Positions 13,897-21,016 of a stretch of 21,250 bases of DNA are shown here, one piece after another (position 1 is the first letter of the stretch; every line of letters begins with the position of its first letter). The notes beneath the pieces are model-generated. The model saw nothing but the letters and a program-made list of their open reading frames with translations, was not told the origin of the DNA and did not search any database. This DNA is from a virus. The stretch spans positions 1 to 21,250 of IMG/VR virus record IMGVR_UViG_3300021389_000187. One strand, written 5' to 3'. The position numbers and the translations under genes were made by a program.

Positions 13897-14267
13897 CGAT
13901 TGTCACCTGATCCTTGTAAGACACCGCGAGATGCGCGGTCATTTAGTTTATTCATATTCATTTCTAATACTTCAGCCAAGCTGCTATCGAAGAAGTTAGC
14001 TAGGGCTGTGGCGTAGAACACAACATCTCCGATCTCCTTGATGATGTCGTTCCTGTCTAACTTAGTGCTATCCCTAAGTAACTTCTTTGTCTTCTCTGCT
14101 ACCTCGCCAGCCTCACCGACAAGACCTAAGACGTTCTCTACCAGTCTGGTGTCGCCTTCTGTGACGATCTTATGTTCTACCCAGTACGAGTACTCAGTAG
14201 GGGTTACTAGAACCTCTTGGAAAACCTCCATATCATCGAAAAACTCTATATCATCCCGTGTAATCAT
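13893..14267 (-). CDS. mazG: MazG-like nucleotide pyrophosphohydrolase
   Basis: 124 residues, starting in an ATGA overlap with the small gene upstream. Residues 43-118 are an all-alpha NTP pyrophosphatase domain: GLVGEAGEVAEK (48-59, with E52, E55 and E58) and KEIGDVVFY (77-85, E78 and D81) supply the metal-binding acids; MNMNKLNDRASRG is the usual family ending. Such enzymes split (d)NTPs to monophosphates and pyrophosphate. In marine phages they are suggested to act on (p)ppGpp or to sanitise or recycle host nucleotides; the substrate cannot be read from sequence. Cotranscribed with RNR, fitting nucleotide management. Confidence 0.88.
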   Translation of the reverse strand: MITRDDIEFFDDMEVFQEVLVTPTEYSYWVEHKIVTEGDTRLVENVLGLVGEAGEVAEKTKKLLRDSTKLDRNDIIKEIGDVVFYATALANFFDSSLAEVLEMNMNKLNDRASRGVLQGSGDNR

Positions 14268-14431
14268 GTTTCTACCTCTTCCGCTAATATTTGTGTTACC
14301 TTTACATCTTCTAATTCGTATAATACATTCCGAACCTGCTCCGATAAGGAGCTCTGACGGTCAGCTGTATCCAGATCCCAGTAGAAGTAACTGGGGTCCA
14401 CCTTTAGTTTTATTGTTACTTCAAATTCCAT
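14264..14431 (-). CDS. 55-residue protein, unknown
   Basis: A small gene from ATG at 14431 to TGA at 14266-14264, overlapping the mazG start as ATGA. It encodes MEFEVTIKLKVDPSYFYWDL at the N-terminus and ends with ILAEEVET. It looks like a small beta-alpha protein: two alternating beta strands, a charged helix (SSLSEQVRNVLYELED), then another strand. I recall similar short proteins in marine phages but cannot name a function. GGAG lies nine bases before the ATG. The promoter just upstream would start transcription at or after that GGAG, so the message could be nearly leaderless. Confidence 0.75.
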   Translation of the reverse strand: MEFEVTIKLKVDPSYFYWDLDTADRQSSLSEQVRNVLYELEDVKVTQILAEEVET

Positions 14432-14445
14432 CGTCACGATCTCCA

Positions 14446-14474
14446 GTTATACTATAAAGACGAGTGTAAGTCAA
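14446..14474 (-). promoter_or_regulatory. Sigma70-like promoter for the 55-aa/mazG/DUF1127/RNR transcript
   Basis: Minus strand: TTGACT (14474-14469), 17-base spacer, TATAAC (14451-14446). It lies between the terminator at 14476-14503 and the gene at 14431. The expected start near 14439 is only about eight bases before the ATG. Confidence 0.65.
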
Positions 14475-14475
14475 C

Positions 14476-14503
14476 AAGGAAAGAGGTGACTATTTGTCAC
14501 CCC
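14476..14503 (-). terminator. Intrinsic terminator after the metallophosphoesterase
   Basis: On the minus strand GGGGTGAC (14503-14496) pairs with GTCACCTC (14490-14483), eight pairs with one G-U and a five-base loop, followed by a T-rich TTTCCTT. It closes the nuclease/endonuclease/phosphoesterase transcript. The T run is interrupted, so it may be leaky. Confidence 0.7.
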
Positions 14504-14523
14504 TAAGCCTTTCTTCAGTATCC

Positions 14524-15303
14524 TCATCCATACTCCCTTCGAAGTGCCTCCAGCGATACCCACTGAGCATCGTACTGACCGTCGGATATATTTCTTTTGA
14601 TGAGAACACCTTTCCACCATTCCTTATTTGCTTGACCAGCCCAAGCCTCTGGAGCACCTTTAAAGCACCCAACCACAACCCCAATCGCACCATTAGAGCC
14701 AACGTCATCCTTGAAATACATATCACGTTTATGACTGTGACCAACACTGCAAGAACGATACCGCTTTTGAATGAGAGCATAAGCATGGTGAACACCACTA
14801 ATGGCACGGCCAAAATTGCCAGCGCCCACATAATGAGCGTAGTCGACGCCATCATAATTATAGATCGCGGGGGCCCCATCGGTGTACTCATGGTATTCGT
14901 CGAACCATTTCTTTGTGTTGAGGTGTGAGAATGATATCCCATACTTATCTCCTTCCAGTCTGGGGTCATAAGAGATTGCAGTCTTGATACGATGCTCGTG
15001 GTTGCCCTCGAAGCCATACCAAGCTGGCCGCTTACGGCGTTGCTTCTTGAAGCGGTAACGAAGTAACTCCTGAGCCTCGTTGTACGACTCGATGTCACGT
15101 CCGTAGTTCTGGGACACAACTGCCTCGGGCTTACGAGTGTCGTACGAGTTAAGTGACTTCATATCTGCACCGTCACCAAGGTCAACCACATAGTCTGGAC
15201 GGATGTCGTAGATCAGACCACCTAGGTAGTCAAAGCGTTCATTGCTTGTCTCTGGGGAGGCATGGCCACACGAGAACACAATCGCTGTTTTACCTGTTGT
15301 CAT
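14524..15303 (-). CDS. Calcineurin-like metallophosphoesterase
   Basis: 259 residues from the ATG at 15303. A start 24 bases upstream is possible, but GAGGAG at 15317-15312 is well placed for the inner ATG, which overlaps the endonuclease I stop as ATGA. Metal-site motifs: SCGH (11-14), DLGD (41-44), GNHEHR (100-105) and GHSH (188-191). The first motif is normally DxH, so a Cys replaces its Asp; the rest are intact. From memory this Cys is typical of this phage subfamily. The family includes DNA nucleases and nucleotide phosphatases. Following a Cas4-like nuclease and endonuclease I, a role in DNA processing is plausible but unproven. Confidence 0.85.
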   Translation of the reverse strand: MTTGKTAIVFSCGHASPETSNERFDYLGGLIYDIRPDYVVDLGDGADMKSLNSYDTRKPEAVVSQNYGRDIESYNEAQELLRYRFKKQRRKRPAWYGFEGNHEHRIKTAISYDPRLEGDKYGISFSHLNTKKWFDEYHEYTDGAPAIYNYDGVDYAHYVGAGNFGRAISGVHHAYALIQKRYRSCSVGHSHKRDMYFKDDVGSNGAIGVVVGCFKGAPEAWAGQANKEWWKGVLIKRNISDGQYDAQWVSLEALRREYG

Positions 15304-15707
15304 TCTTTCTTCTCCTCTTGGGTCCATTCCTCTGGAATAACCTTGTCTGCGTACAGGAACCCTTCGTTCTCACACCAGTAGGCGTAAGAGCTCTTGGCTC
15401 CCTTGTAGAGTTTAGCACGAGAGTTGCTGAACACAAACCTGATATCGTACTTAGGGAATTGCTTCTTTATCTCTTTGTGCTTACGTCGATCAGCTGAAAC
15501 AAATCGACCCTTGGTCTCGATGATGATACCGTTACTGAGTACAAAGTCAGGTGTGTATGTTCTAGTCTTACTATCCAACCACTTGATCTTCATAGTCTCG
15601 TACTCGAAGTATATCTCTCGTTCATTGAGGTTTATACTTGTTGCCTCTTCAAGACCTGATCGGTAGCCTGCCTGTATGGCCCTTTGACGGGTGCTGCTTC
15701 TTTTCAT
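15300..15707 (-). CDS. T7 endonuclease I-like Holliday junction resolvase
   Basis: 135 residues, close to the 149 of T7 gp3. GYRSGLE (14-20), TPDFVLSNGIIIETKG (52-67) and KHKEIKKQFP mark the family. Catalytic residues by alignment in mind to T7 E20, D55, E65 and K67 are E20, D54, E64 and K66, all present. The enzyme resolves four-way junctions and branched DNA during replication and packaging, and in T7 helps degrade host DNA. It starts in an ATGA overlap with the Cas4-like nuclease stop, so the two are probably made together. Confidence 0.93.
   Translation of the reverse strand: MKRSSTRQRAIQAGYRSGLEEATSINLNEREIYFEYETMKIKWLDSKTRTYTPDFVLSNGIIIETKGRFVSADRRKHKEIKKQFPKYDIRFVFSNSRAKLYKGAKSSYAYWCENEGFLYADKVIPEEWTQEEKKE
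15312..15317 (-). promoter_or_regulatory. Ribosome binding site that sets the metallophosphoesterase start
   Basis: GAGGAG on the minus strand, eight bases before the ATG at 15303, inside the end of the endonuclease I gene; it supports the inner start. Confidence 0.75.
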
Positions 15708-16567
15708 GACCAGTCATCCGCTTCGTCAACCTTCAAGGGCTTCTTGACCTTCGTTAGGTAGACAGGACCGTGGCTGTAGGCGTACATCTTTAGGCCGGGC
15801 CAGCAAACCTTCTTGAACTCACAGTAACTGCATTCCATACCTAGTTTCATGTTAGGTGATGTCTTGCTCTGCGGTACGTCCTCGAAGGCACGTGGCGGTG
15901 GTACTTTCTTCTTGACCATAGCCTTAATCTGCTCGATATCCTTTTCCTTGGTCTTCAGATCCTCTGAAAAGTCGTGAATATCTAAACATATATGCCCGTT
16001 GACCTTATCAATAACTAGGAACGCACCACGGGTCTTATCAGTTACGAGTGGATCATCCTTAGCTGCGTAGACGTAGGAAGATAGTTGAGAGATGTAGCCG
16101 AAGGGGTCTTGCTCCCTAAGGTTTCCTTCTTGGAACTTCTTGAAGGAGAAGGGTGATGCTGACTTAACATCAACTGTCATACCGTCTATAACACAGTCAC
16201 GGCTACCCTTGATACCGTGGGCCTCCATCCTGTCTTGTTGGCCAGTGACGGTGTGCCCTGCTTGCTGTACAATACTTAAAGCAAGTTCCTCGATCATATC
16301 TCCGTAGAAGAACTTGAGCAGGGCGTTGGCACGTAGTGGGATGGCTAGGTCAGTCTTGTTGATCTTGTACCATGTCTTACGGCTACAGGGTGAACCCAGG
16401 GACGACATAGATAGGTAGCCCCTTGGTTCCTGTGGGTCTTTAAAACGGCCATGGGCCATCTCCGCTATGTTCGTTCCCATACTCTGTCCGATAAGGTAAT
16501 CCCATCCACGTAGGCCGTGGAGAACCTCTTCCATGTCTTCTACAAGAGTATCTATTGTTGTAGTCAT
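15704..16567 (-). CDS. Cas4-like PD-(D/E)XK exonuclease with four-cysteine (Fe-S) motif
   Basis: 287 residues; GGAG eight bases ahead of the ATG. Core nuclease residues: SRDCVIDG with D124, then VDVKSA with D133 and K135, and QLSSYVYA with Q161. C61 (in SPCSRKTWY) and C246, C249, C255 (CSYCEFKKVC) reproduce the four cysteines that hold a 4Fe-4S cluster in Cas4/AddB-type nucleases. It probably resects DNA ends. In T7 the matching job, 5'-3' exonuclease gp6, is done by an unrelated protein; this is the likely functional replacement in a block that has SSB, endonuclease I and polymerase but no gp6. No cas genes or CRISPR array are near, so a CRISPR role is unlikely. Confidence 0.85.
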   Translation of the reverse strand: MTTTIDTLVEDMEEVLHGLRGWDYLIGQSMGTNIAEMAHGRFKDPQEPRGYLSMSSLGSPCSRKTWYKINKTDLAIPLRANALLKFFYGDMIEELALSIVQQAGHTVTGQQDRMEAHGIKGSRDCVIDGMTVDVKSASPFSFKKFQEGNLREQDPFGYISQLSSYVYAAKDDPLVTDKTRGAFLVIDKVNGHICLDIHDFSEDLKTKEKDIEQIKAMVKKKVPPPRAFEDVPQSKTSPNMKLGMECSYCEFKKVCWPGLKMYAYSHGPVYLTKVKKPLKVDEADDWS

Positions 16568-16581
16568 TATTATCTCCTGTT

Positions 16582-16611
16582 ACTAGATGAAGAAGGGGGC
16601 CGTAGCCCCCT
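16582..16611 (-). terminator. GC-rich hairpin terminator/attenuator after SSB
   Basis: On the minus strand AGGGGGC (16611-16605) pairs perfectly with GCCCCCT (16600-16594) around a TACG loop, a UNCG-type tetraloop closed by C-G, which is exceptionally stable in RNA. TTCTTCATC follows, only a partial T run. It sits between SSB and the nuclease and may lower expression of downstream genes or protect the SSB message 3' end. Confidence 0.75.
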
Positions 16612-16622
16612 CCCCTTGTTTC

Positions 16623-17156
16623 TTAGAATGGGATTTCATCATCATCAAGTGTCGTTGCACTAGGGGCCGGTGTACTCGTTGTCCCTCCCGTGGTGTAATC
16701 CTTAGGTTTGATGGTAGTGCCTGTCCCGCCTCCTTCGAAGGGAACATGGTCGATAACCTGCACCCCCTGTAGTCGGCAACCTTTACCCATCTTGGTATCA
16801 TACACATCCAAGTACACAACACCTACGGACCCGTTACCAATAAGACCGTCATTACCTAAATCCCATTCCGCTCCTGAGGGGGTAAAGACCTGAGGGGCTC
16901 CTGCTGCCCAATCCCGTCCGAACTTGTCTGTCCATGGGCGTTTGAATGTAACACGGACTCCTTTACCGTCCGGGTCTTTCTTACCCTGCTTACGTACACC
17001 CTCGCTCTTCATCGAAGCGAATACATCGTCTTCCATGAGAAGGGTCACTGTTGTAGCACCGTCTGTCTCAACATCGTACTCGCCTTGGTCCCGGTTAATT
17101 TCAAACAATTTAGCCCACTCGAGGATGCCTGTCAATTCAATTGTCTTAGTAGCCAT
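16623..17156 (-). CDS. Single-stranded DNA-binding protein (T7 gp2.5-like role)
   Basis: 177 residues, with GGAG seven bases before the ATG. The first ~135 residues look like a beta-rich OB-fold (TVTLLMEDD; RVTFKRPWTDKFG; VGVVYLDVYDTKMGKGCRL). Then comes a Gly/Thr/Pro linker (about 140-168) and an acidic tail DDDEIPF, the hallmark of SSB and gp2.5, where a final Phe contacts polymerase and primase-helicase. It coats single-stranded DNA at the fork. Its own promoter upstream and a stable hairpin downstream suggest it is made in excess relative to neighbours, as expected for a stoichiometric protein. Confidence 0.85.
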   Translation of the reverse strand: MATKTIELTGILEWAKLFEINRDQGEYDVETDGATTVTLLMEDDVFASMKSEGVRKQGKKDPDGKGVRVTFKRPWTDKFGRDWAAGAPQVFTPSGAEWDLGNDGLIGNGSVGVVYLDVYDTKMGKGCRLQGVQVIDHVPFEGGGTGTTIKPKDYTTGGTTSTPAPSATTLDDDEIPF

Positions 17157-17189
17157 GTTTATCTCCTATAGCTCTGTTTGTATTCTGGT

Positions 17190-17218
17190 AGTATAGCACA
17201 CTGTAAAAAGCGTGTCAA
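17190..17218 (-). promoter_or_regulatory. Extended -10 sigma70 promoter for SSB
   Basis: Minus strand: TTGACA (17218-17213), 17-base spacer, TATACT (17195-17190) with TGC just ahead. The -35 starts five bases after the DNA polymerase stop. The GTGTGCTATACTA core almost matches the phoH promoter, suggesting a shared phage promoter class. Confidence 0.85.
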
Positions 17219-17223
17219 CACCA

Positions 17224-19182
17224 TTAGTGTGTATCGTACCAAGTTCTACCTACATCGTAAGAACCTGGGGTAGGTATTTTGAAACCAAGCTCGATGCCTG
17301 TCTCTGTCATAGTAGTTGCGATCAGATTACCAAGGTGTTCAGCTTCTTCCTTAGTGCCGATAACCTCTACCTGATACTCATCGTGTACGAAGGCTACCAT
17401 CTTGAAGCGTATACCTTCTTGTCTTGCTTTGGCATGGAAGTTGAGCAGTGTGTGTTTCATAAGCACTGACTCACCAGACTGTAGCATACCAGCCAAAGCC
17501 TTGTAGGCACTGGGCACCTTGACCTTACGGCCATCGTAACCCTTGAAGTACCCTTGCTCACCGATCTGAGGGATCAGTTTGCGTTTGAGAGAGGCTAGGC
17601 CGTCTATGCTTTGCTCGAAGCGGGTACGTGCTTCCGCCGCCTCCCTTTGGTTGACCCCGAGGATACTTGCTGTCTTACCGACACCAGCTCCAAGTAGCCA
17701 CGCATAGATGAAAGTCTTAGCCATATCCCGTGTACCGTTTGGAACATCGAGAGCCTTCTTGTTCATATTGTGGATGTCTGTCTCGTCCTCCTTTTTACCT
17801 TCCATAATAGCCTTGGCGTACATGTCAGCGTCAAAGTACCGCCATAAGTAGTCGGCGAGTACACGAAGCTGAATACCGTCTGCGTCACAGCCCACAAGCC
17901 ATGAACCTTCTGGTGTACCCCAACAACCCCGTATGTGGCTATCGTACTTGGCCTTAACCTCCTCTACAGCCGTCTTAGGCTCCCCGTGAAAGACAGAGGA
18001 GATATTAGCTGTATTAGGGTCACTGTGTGCACACCTGCCTGTCCACGCGCCTACGTTGTTGATAGTCCCGTGTATCCTGTTGTCAGGTCTCACTTGACCC
18101 AACCACTCTGCAAGTGAGCTACGGCGTCCCTCAAGGGTAAGCCACTGTGCCAACCCTCTTGCACCCTCAGGTGCGTTCTCAGGTAGGGTTAATAGGTTCT
18201 CCTCTGATACAGTATACCCGTACCGAGCTAGATCAGCTTTCTTCTCGTTGTAGAAGGTCTGGTCCATCTTGGCTACTTTCTTGCCGTAAGGGTCACCAAC
18301 CTTTAACCTCTCGAACTTAAGGTGTGTCTTCGTCTTATCGAAAGGCTTCCAACCCGCAGCCCAGAGCACGTCTATACGAACCCTAGAAGAAGAAGGATTG
18401 AAGTTTATGAAGTCGAAGCATTGTAGCTCCCCGTTTACAACATTAGTTACTGCATACTTCTCCTTCGCTTGAATGACATTCGAGTACAAGGTACCGTCTT
18501 TCTTGGTACGGTATTGAATGCTGCTCACCTGTTTTAGCTTAGGCGGGAAGTCAACTTGGAATTGATCCTCCAGTACAGCCATCTCCTTTGTTACATTGTC
18601 GAGTAGCTCTTGGGCGAGACTGGTGTTGAAGTGAAAACCGTAGTACTTGGTACGCACCAGCTCTATCTGTAGGTCATGCTCGGCTCTCAGGGAACGCCTC
18701 CACTCCGGGTCGTAGATGATACCCTTGAAGTGGTTGAACAGAGCTTCTGTAGTATCTAGGTCGTTGACCCAGTAGTCGACCATATCTTGGCTGAAGTTAG
18801 TGAAGTCGTCGAAGTCTCCTTTGTGGACACCTAGGCGGATCCCCCACGACTTGAGGCTGTGAGGCCCCTTGCCACCTAAGGGGATAGGTACATCGTAGTC
18901 AACAGTACGGGAGACCACCAAGGTGTCGATGACCTTACGGGGGTCCAGAGGACTGTCTAACCACTTGTTGAGGAGTGGGAGATCATACTGAATAAAGTTA
19001 TGGCCTACCATCCTGTCAAGAGATAGGTGCCATTCCGTAGCTGCCTTTCTCGCTACAGGATCTTCGTGAATGTTTTCAAACTTGAACACCTCCCCAGTGT
19101 TACTCATCTTACCACCTACTAGCCAACACTTGTCTGGGTTGTCGATAGCATTAGTTTCTATGTCACAGTGCGCAATTCGCAT
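17224..19182 (-). CDS. T7-like family A DNA polymerase
   Basis: 652 residues (T7 gp5 has 704); GAGGAGG just before the ATG. The N-terminal 3'-5' exonuclease has DIET (D7, E9), GHNFIQYDLPLL (D67) and YWVND (Y137, D141), so proofreading looks intact. The polymerase has motif A GCDADGIQLR (D433), motif B RDMAKTFIYAWLLGAG (R485, K489, Y493) and motif C VHDEYQV (H600, D601, E602). The O-helix residue equivalent to E. coli F762/T7 Y526 is Tyr (Y493), a state associated with fast, virulent phages. The T7 thioredoxin-binding loop was not recognisable by eye. It replicates phage DNA with the primase-helicase and SSB encoded on either side. Confidence 0.95.
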   Translation of the reverse strand: MRIAHCDIETNAIDNPDKCWLVGGKMSNTGEVFKFENIHEDPVARKAATEWHLSLDRMVGHNFIQYDLPLLNKWLDSPLDPRKVIDTLVVSRTVDYDVPIPLGGKGPHSLKSWGIRLGVHKGDFDDFTNFSQDMVDYWVNDLDTTEALFNHFKGIIYDPEWRRSLRAEHDLQIELVRTKYYGFHFNTSLAQELLDNVTKEMAVLEDQFQVDFPPKLKQVSSIQYRTKKDGTLYSNVIQAKEKYAVTNVVNGELQCFDFINFNPSSSRVRIDVLWAAGWKPFDKTKTHLKFERLKVGDPYGKKVAKMDQTFYNEKKADLARYGYTVSEENLLTLPENAPEGARGLAQWLTLEGRRSSLAEWLGQVRPDNRIHGTINNVGAWTGRCAHSDPNTANISSVFHGEPKTAVEEVKAKYDSHIRGCWGTPEGSWLVGCDADGIQLRVLADYLWRYFDADMYAKAIMEGKKEDETDIHNMNKKALDVPNGTRDMAKTFIYAWLLGAGVGKTASILGVNQREAAEARTRFEQSIDGLASLKRKLIPQIGEQGYFKGYDGRKVKVPSAYKALAGMLQSGESVLMKHTLLNFHAKARQEGIRFKMVAFVHDEYQVEVIGTKEEAEHLGNLIATTMTETGIELGFKIPTPGSYDVGRTWYDTH

Positions 19183-19191
19183 AAACCCTCC

Positions 19192-19443
19192 TCAATGAAC
19201 TGCCATAACCAGCAGCTCTATTTCATCCTGTAGCCGCTCTGCCCTTCCAAGATCACCTGCTGCTAAAGCCTCAGATAGTTCTTTCTCTGTCTGGAAGAGC
19301 TGCCTGTCTATGAACGCACAGTCGATATCATCAACGATCTCGATGTCAGTGAACTCTTCAAAGCCCATGTCCAAAAGATCCTGATCTTCGAAACCGTCAT
19401 AGGCGTCGTAGTCGAAGTCGTCTTCGTCGTAGTAGTTAGACAT
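19192..19443 (-). CDS. Small acidic protein, unknown
   Basis: 83 residues. A TTG at 19446 could be read as a start, but the ATG at 19443 is preferred; AAGGGGA lies upstream. It overlaps the primase-helicase stop by eight bases (ATGTCTAA). Residues 1-45 are extremely Asp/Glu/Tyr/Phe-rich (YYDEDDFDYDAYDGFEDQD); residues 48-78 form a helix (TEKELSEALAAGDLGRAERL). Such acidic proteins can mimic DNA or bind replication proteins, and its place between helicase and polymerase fits, but this is a guess. Not matched to a family. Confidence 0.65.
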   Translation of the reverse strand: MSNYYDEDDFDYDAYDGFEDQDLLDMGFEEFTDIEIVDDIDCAFIDRQLFQTEKELSEALAAGDLGRAERLQDEIELLVMAVH

Positions 19444-21016
19444 CAAACTTTTCCCCTTCTGCTAGGATGGTAGTTTCTGGATTGTAGTAGATAGACCCTG
19501 CTTTACCTAGTCGGCTGAATGGCCGGTTCTTATCAACGATAAACGTGGTGGTATTGCGCTCCTCTTCATCCTCTGACTCAACATTACGCTCCAGTTTGAT
19601 ACAGATGATTGCCTCTTCCTCCAAGGAACCAGCGTACTTAGTACGCCCGTCATCATTAACCTGTGATATAAATACCACCCCAATGTCAAGCTCCTTGGCT
19701 AACTGAGCCATACGTGAACCCACTGCCGTGAGTAGAGACGTAGCCCCATCTGCACCGCCTTGCGACAGATAGGCCAGACGTTGTACGTGGTCGATGAACA
19801 CATAGTCCACACCGTAGACTGTAGCAGCCATACGAACGTAGTCCAGCACCTTCATAGGGTCATCGTGGGAACGCAGCTCAAAGACAACTGTACGGTCGTC
19901 TGCGATACGCTGTGCAGCCCCGATCACTGCCTCCTCACTTACGTTAGATGCCGCAGCGTCCTCCTTGGTCCGTACGTTCTTGCCCAGCTCGTATGTAGCC
20001 ATAGCTCGGTACGTTGTGGAACGCATCTCCTCCATGTGCATCATCGCGATCTTAACAGCAGGGTCGCTCTTGAGTAGACCGCACTCGAAGAATCGTACCA
20101 TCTCTGTCTTACCGCCTCCACGTGGAGCCTTGACGAATGTGATACCCCCTTTAACTAGACCTCGGATCTTATCGTCTAGCCCACTGTGCCCTGTAGCTAC
20201 GTAGCTGTACGGGTTCTCACGTTTGATGGTCTCTTCGATGTCGAGATCACCTAAGTAGAAGTTGTCAGGGCTAAACCGTTGAGGCTTACGTGCTGACCAC
20301 ATTAAGTCGTCAGCGGCACCTTTCATCAGGAACTCGTTAGCATCCTTGAACTTGGACATAGGTACGAAGAAGAACTTCTCAGGGAAGAGTTCATACAGAC
20401 GTTCGGCCGCGGCCTTACCGGGTGCATCTTGCTCCCCGGCGTAGATGACTTCCTTAAAGCTGTTCATGTACTCGTAGTTCTTCTTGATGAACCGCTCCGA
20501 GAGACTAGCACTTGGCAGCGACTTAACAGGGAACGACTTACCTAAGATCTGGAACAGGGAGGCAGCATCGAACTCACCCTCGGTTATGTACAGTCTGTTA
20601 GAGCTGCCCTTGTTGAAGTCTGGACCGAAGAGATCGTCTAGGCTTCCTTTGTCCTTCAACCAGAACTTCTTCTCGTCGTACCCACGGTATTTGACGTTGC
20701 TTGGCCACTTGAAGGCGTACCGTACTGGCTTTTTATCTGCGTCAAGTTGGAGTTGGATACCGTACATCTGACACACATCGGTATCAATACCACGGATACC
20801 TTCGTATGTACTAGAAATTACTTCTCTTTGCATTACAGGTTTCTCTCTTTGCTTCATTGGATAGTCTTCTTTGGCCCAGTCGAAGGTCTTCTCTCGGCTA
20901 GGGTACCCTCGACTACAGCTATGGCATTTACCTACTTGCTCTACCGGGTTCCAGCTGAACGCATCGGAGGAGCCACAGGCTTCGAATGGACATGGTTGGT
21001 GAGCTATATTACTCAT
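19436..21016 (-). CDS. T7 gp4-like primase-helicase
   Basis: 526 residues (T7 gp4A has 566), starting in an ATGA overlap with the upstream gene. A zinc-binding domain comes first (C9, C14, C31, C34), then a TOPRIM-like primase core with ITEGEFDAASL (144-154), and a RecA/DnaB-type helicase with Walker A APRGGGKT (297-304), MHMEEM (326-331), Walker B YVFIDH (405-410, D409) and FISQVN (449-454). It unwinds DNA and makes primers for the polymerase. In the second TOPRIM motif, usually DxD, the text is GEQDAPG (194-200), with Glu in place of the first Asp; the family's AG pair is also altered. All other key residues appear intact. Confidence 0.93.
   Translation of the reverse strand: MSNIAHQPCPFEACGSSDAFSWNPVEQVGKCHSCSRGYPSREKTFDWAKEDYPMKQREKPVMQREVISSTYEGIRGIDTDVCQMYGIQLQLDADKKPVRYAFKWPSNVKYRGYDEKKFWLKDKGSLDDLFGPDFNKGSSNRLYITEGEFDAASLFQILGKSFPVKSLPSASLSERFIKKNYEYMNSFKEVIYAGEQDAPGKAAAERLYELFPEKFFFVPMSKFKDANEFLMKGAADDLMWSARKPQRFSPDNFYLGDLDIEETIKRENPYSYVATGHSGLDDKIRGLVKGGITFVKAPRGGGKTEMVRFFECGLLKSDPAVKIAMMHMEEMRSTTYRAMATYELGKNVRTKEDAAASNVSEEAVIGAAQRIADDRTVVFELRSHDDPMKVLDYVRMAATVYGVDYVFIDHVQRLAYLSQGGADGATSLLTAVGSRMAQLAKELDIGVVFISQVNDDGRTKYAGSLEEEAIICIKLERNVESEDEEERNTTTFIVDKNRPFSRLGKAGSIYYNPETTILAEGEKFDV

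Noticed and set aside
14490-15119. A 209-codon open frame on the minus strand inside the metallophosphoesterase
   Set aside because: It is same-strand, out of frame with a gene that has four clear metal-binding motifs and a coupled ribosome binding site; its own protein is low-information with no motif or start signal.
15704-16567. CRISPR adaptation role for the Cas4-like gene
   Set aside because: No cas1/cas2 or array in the window; context is DNA replication and breakdown genes.
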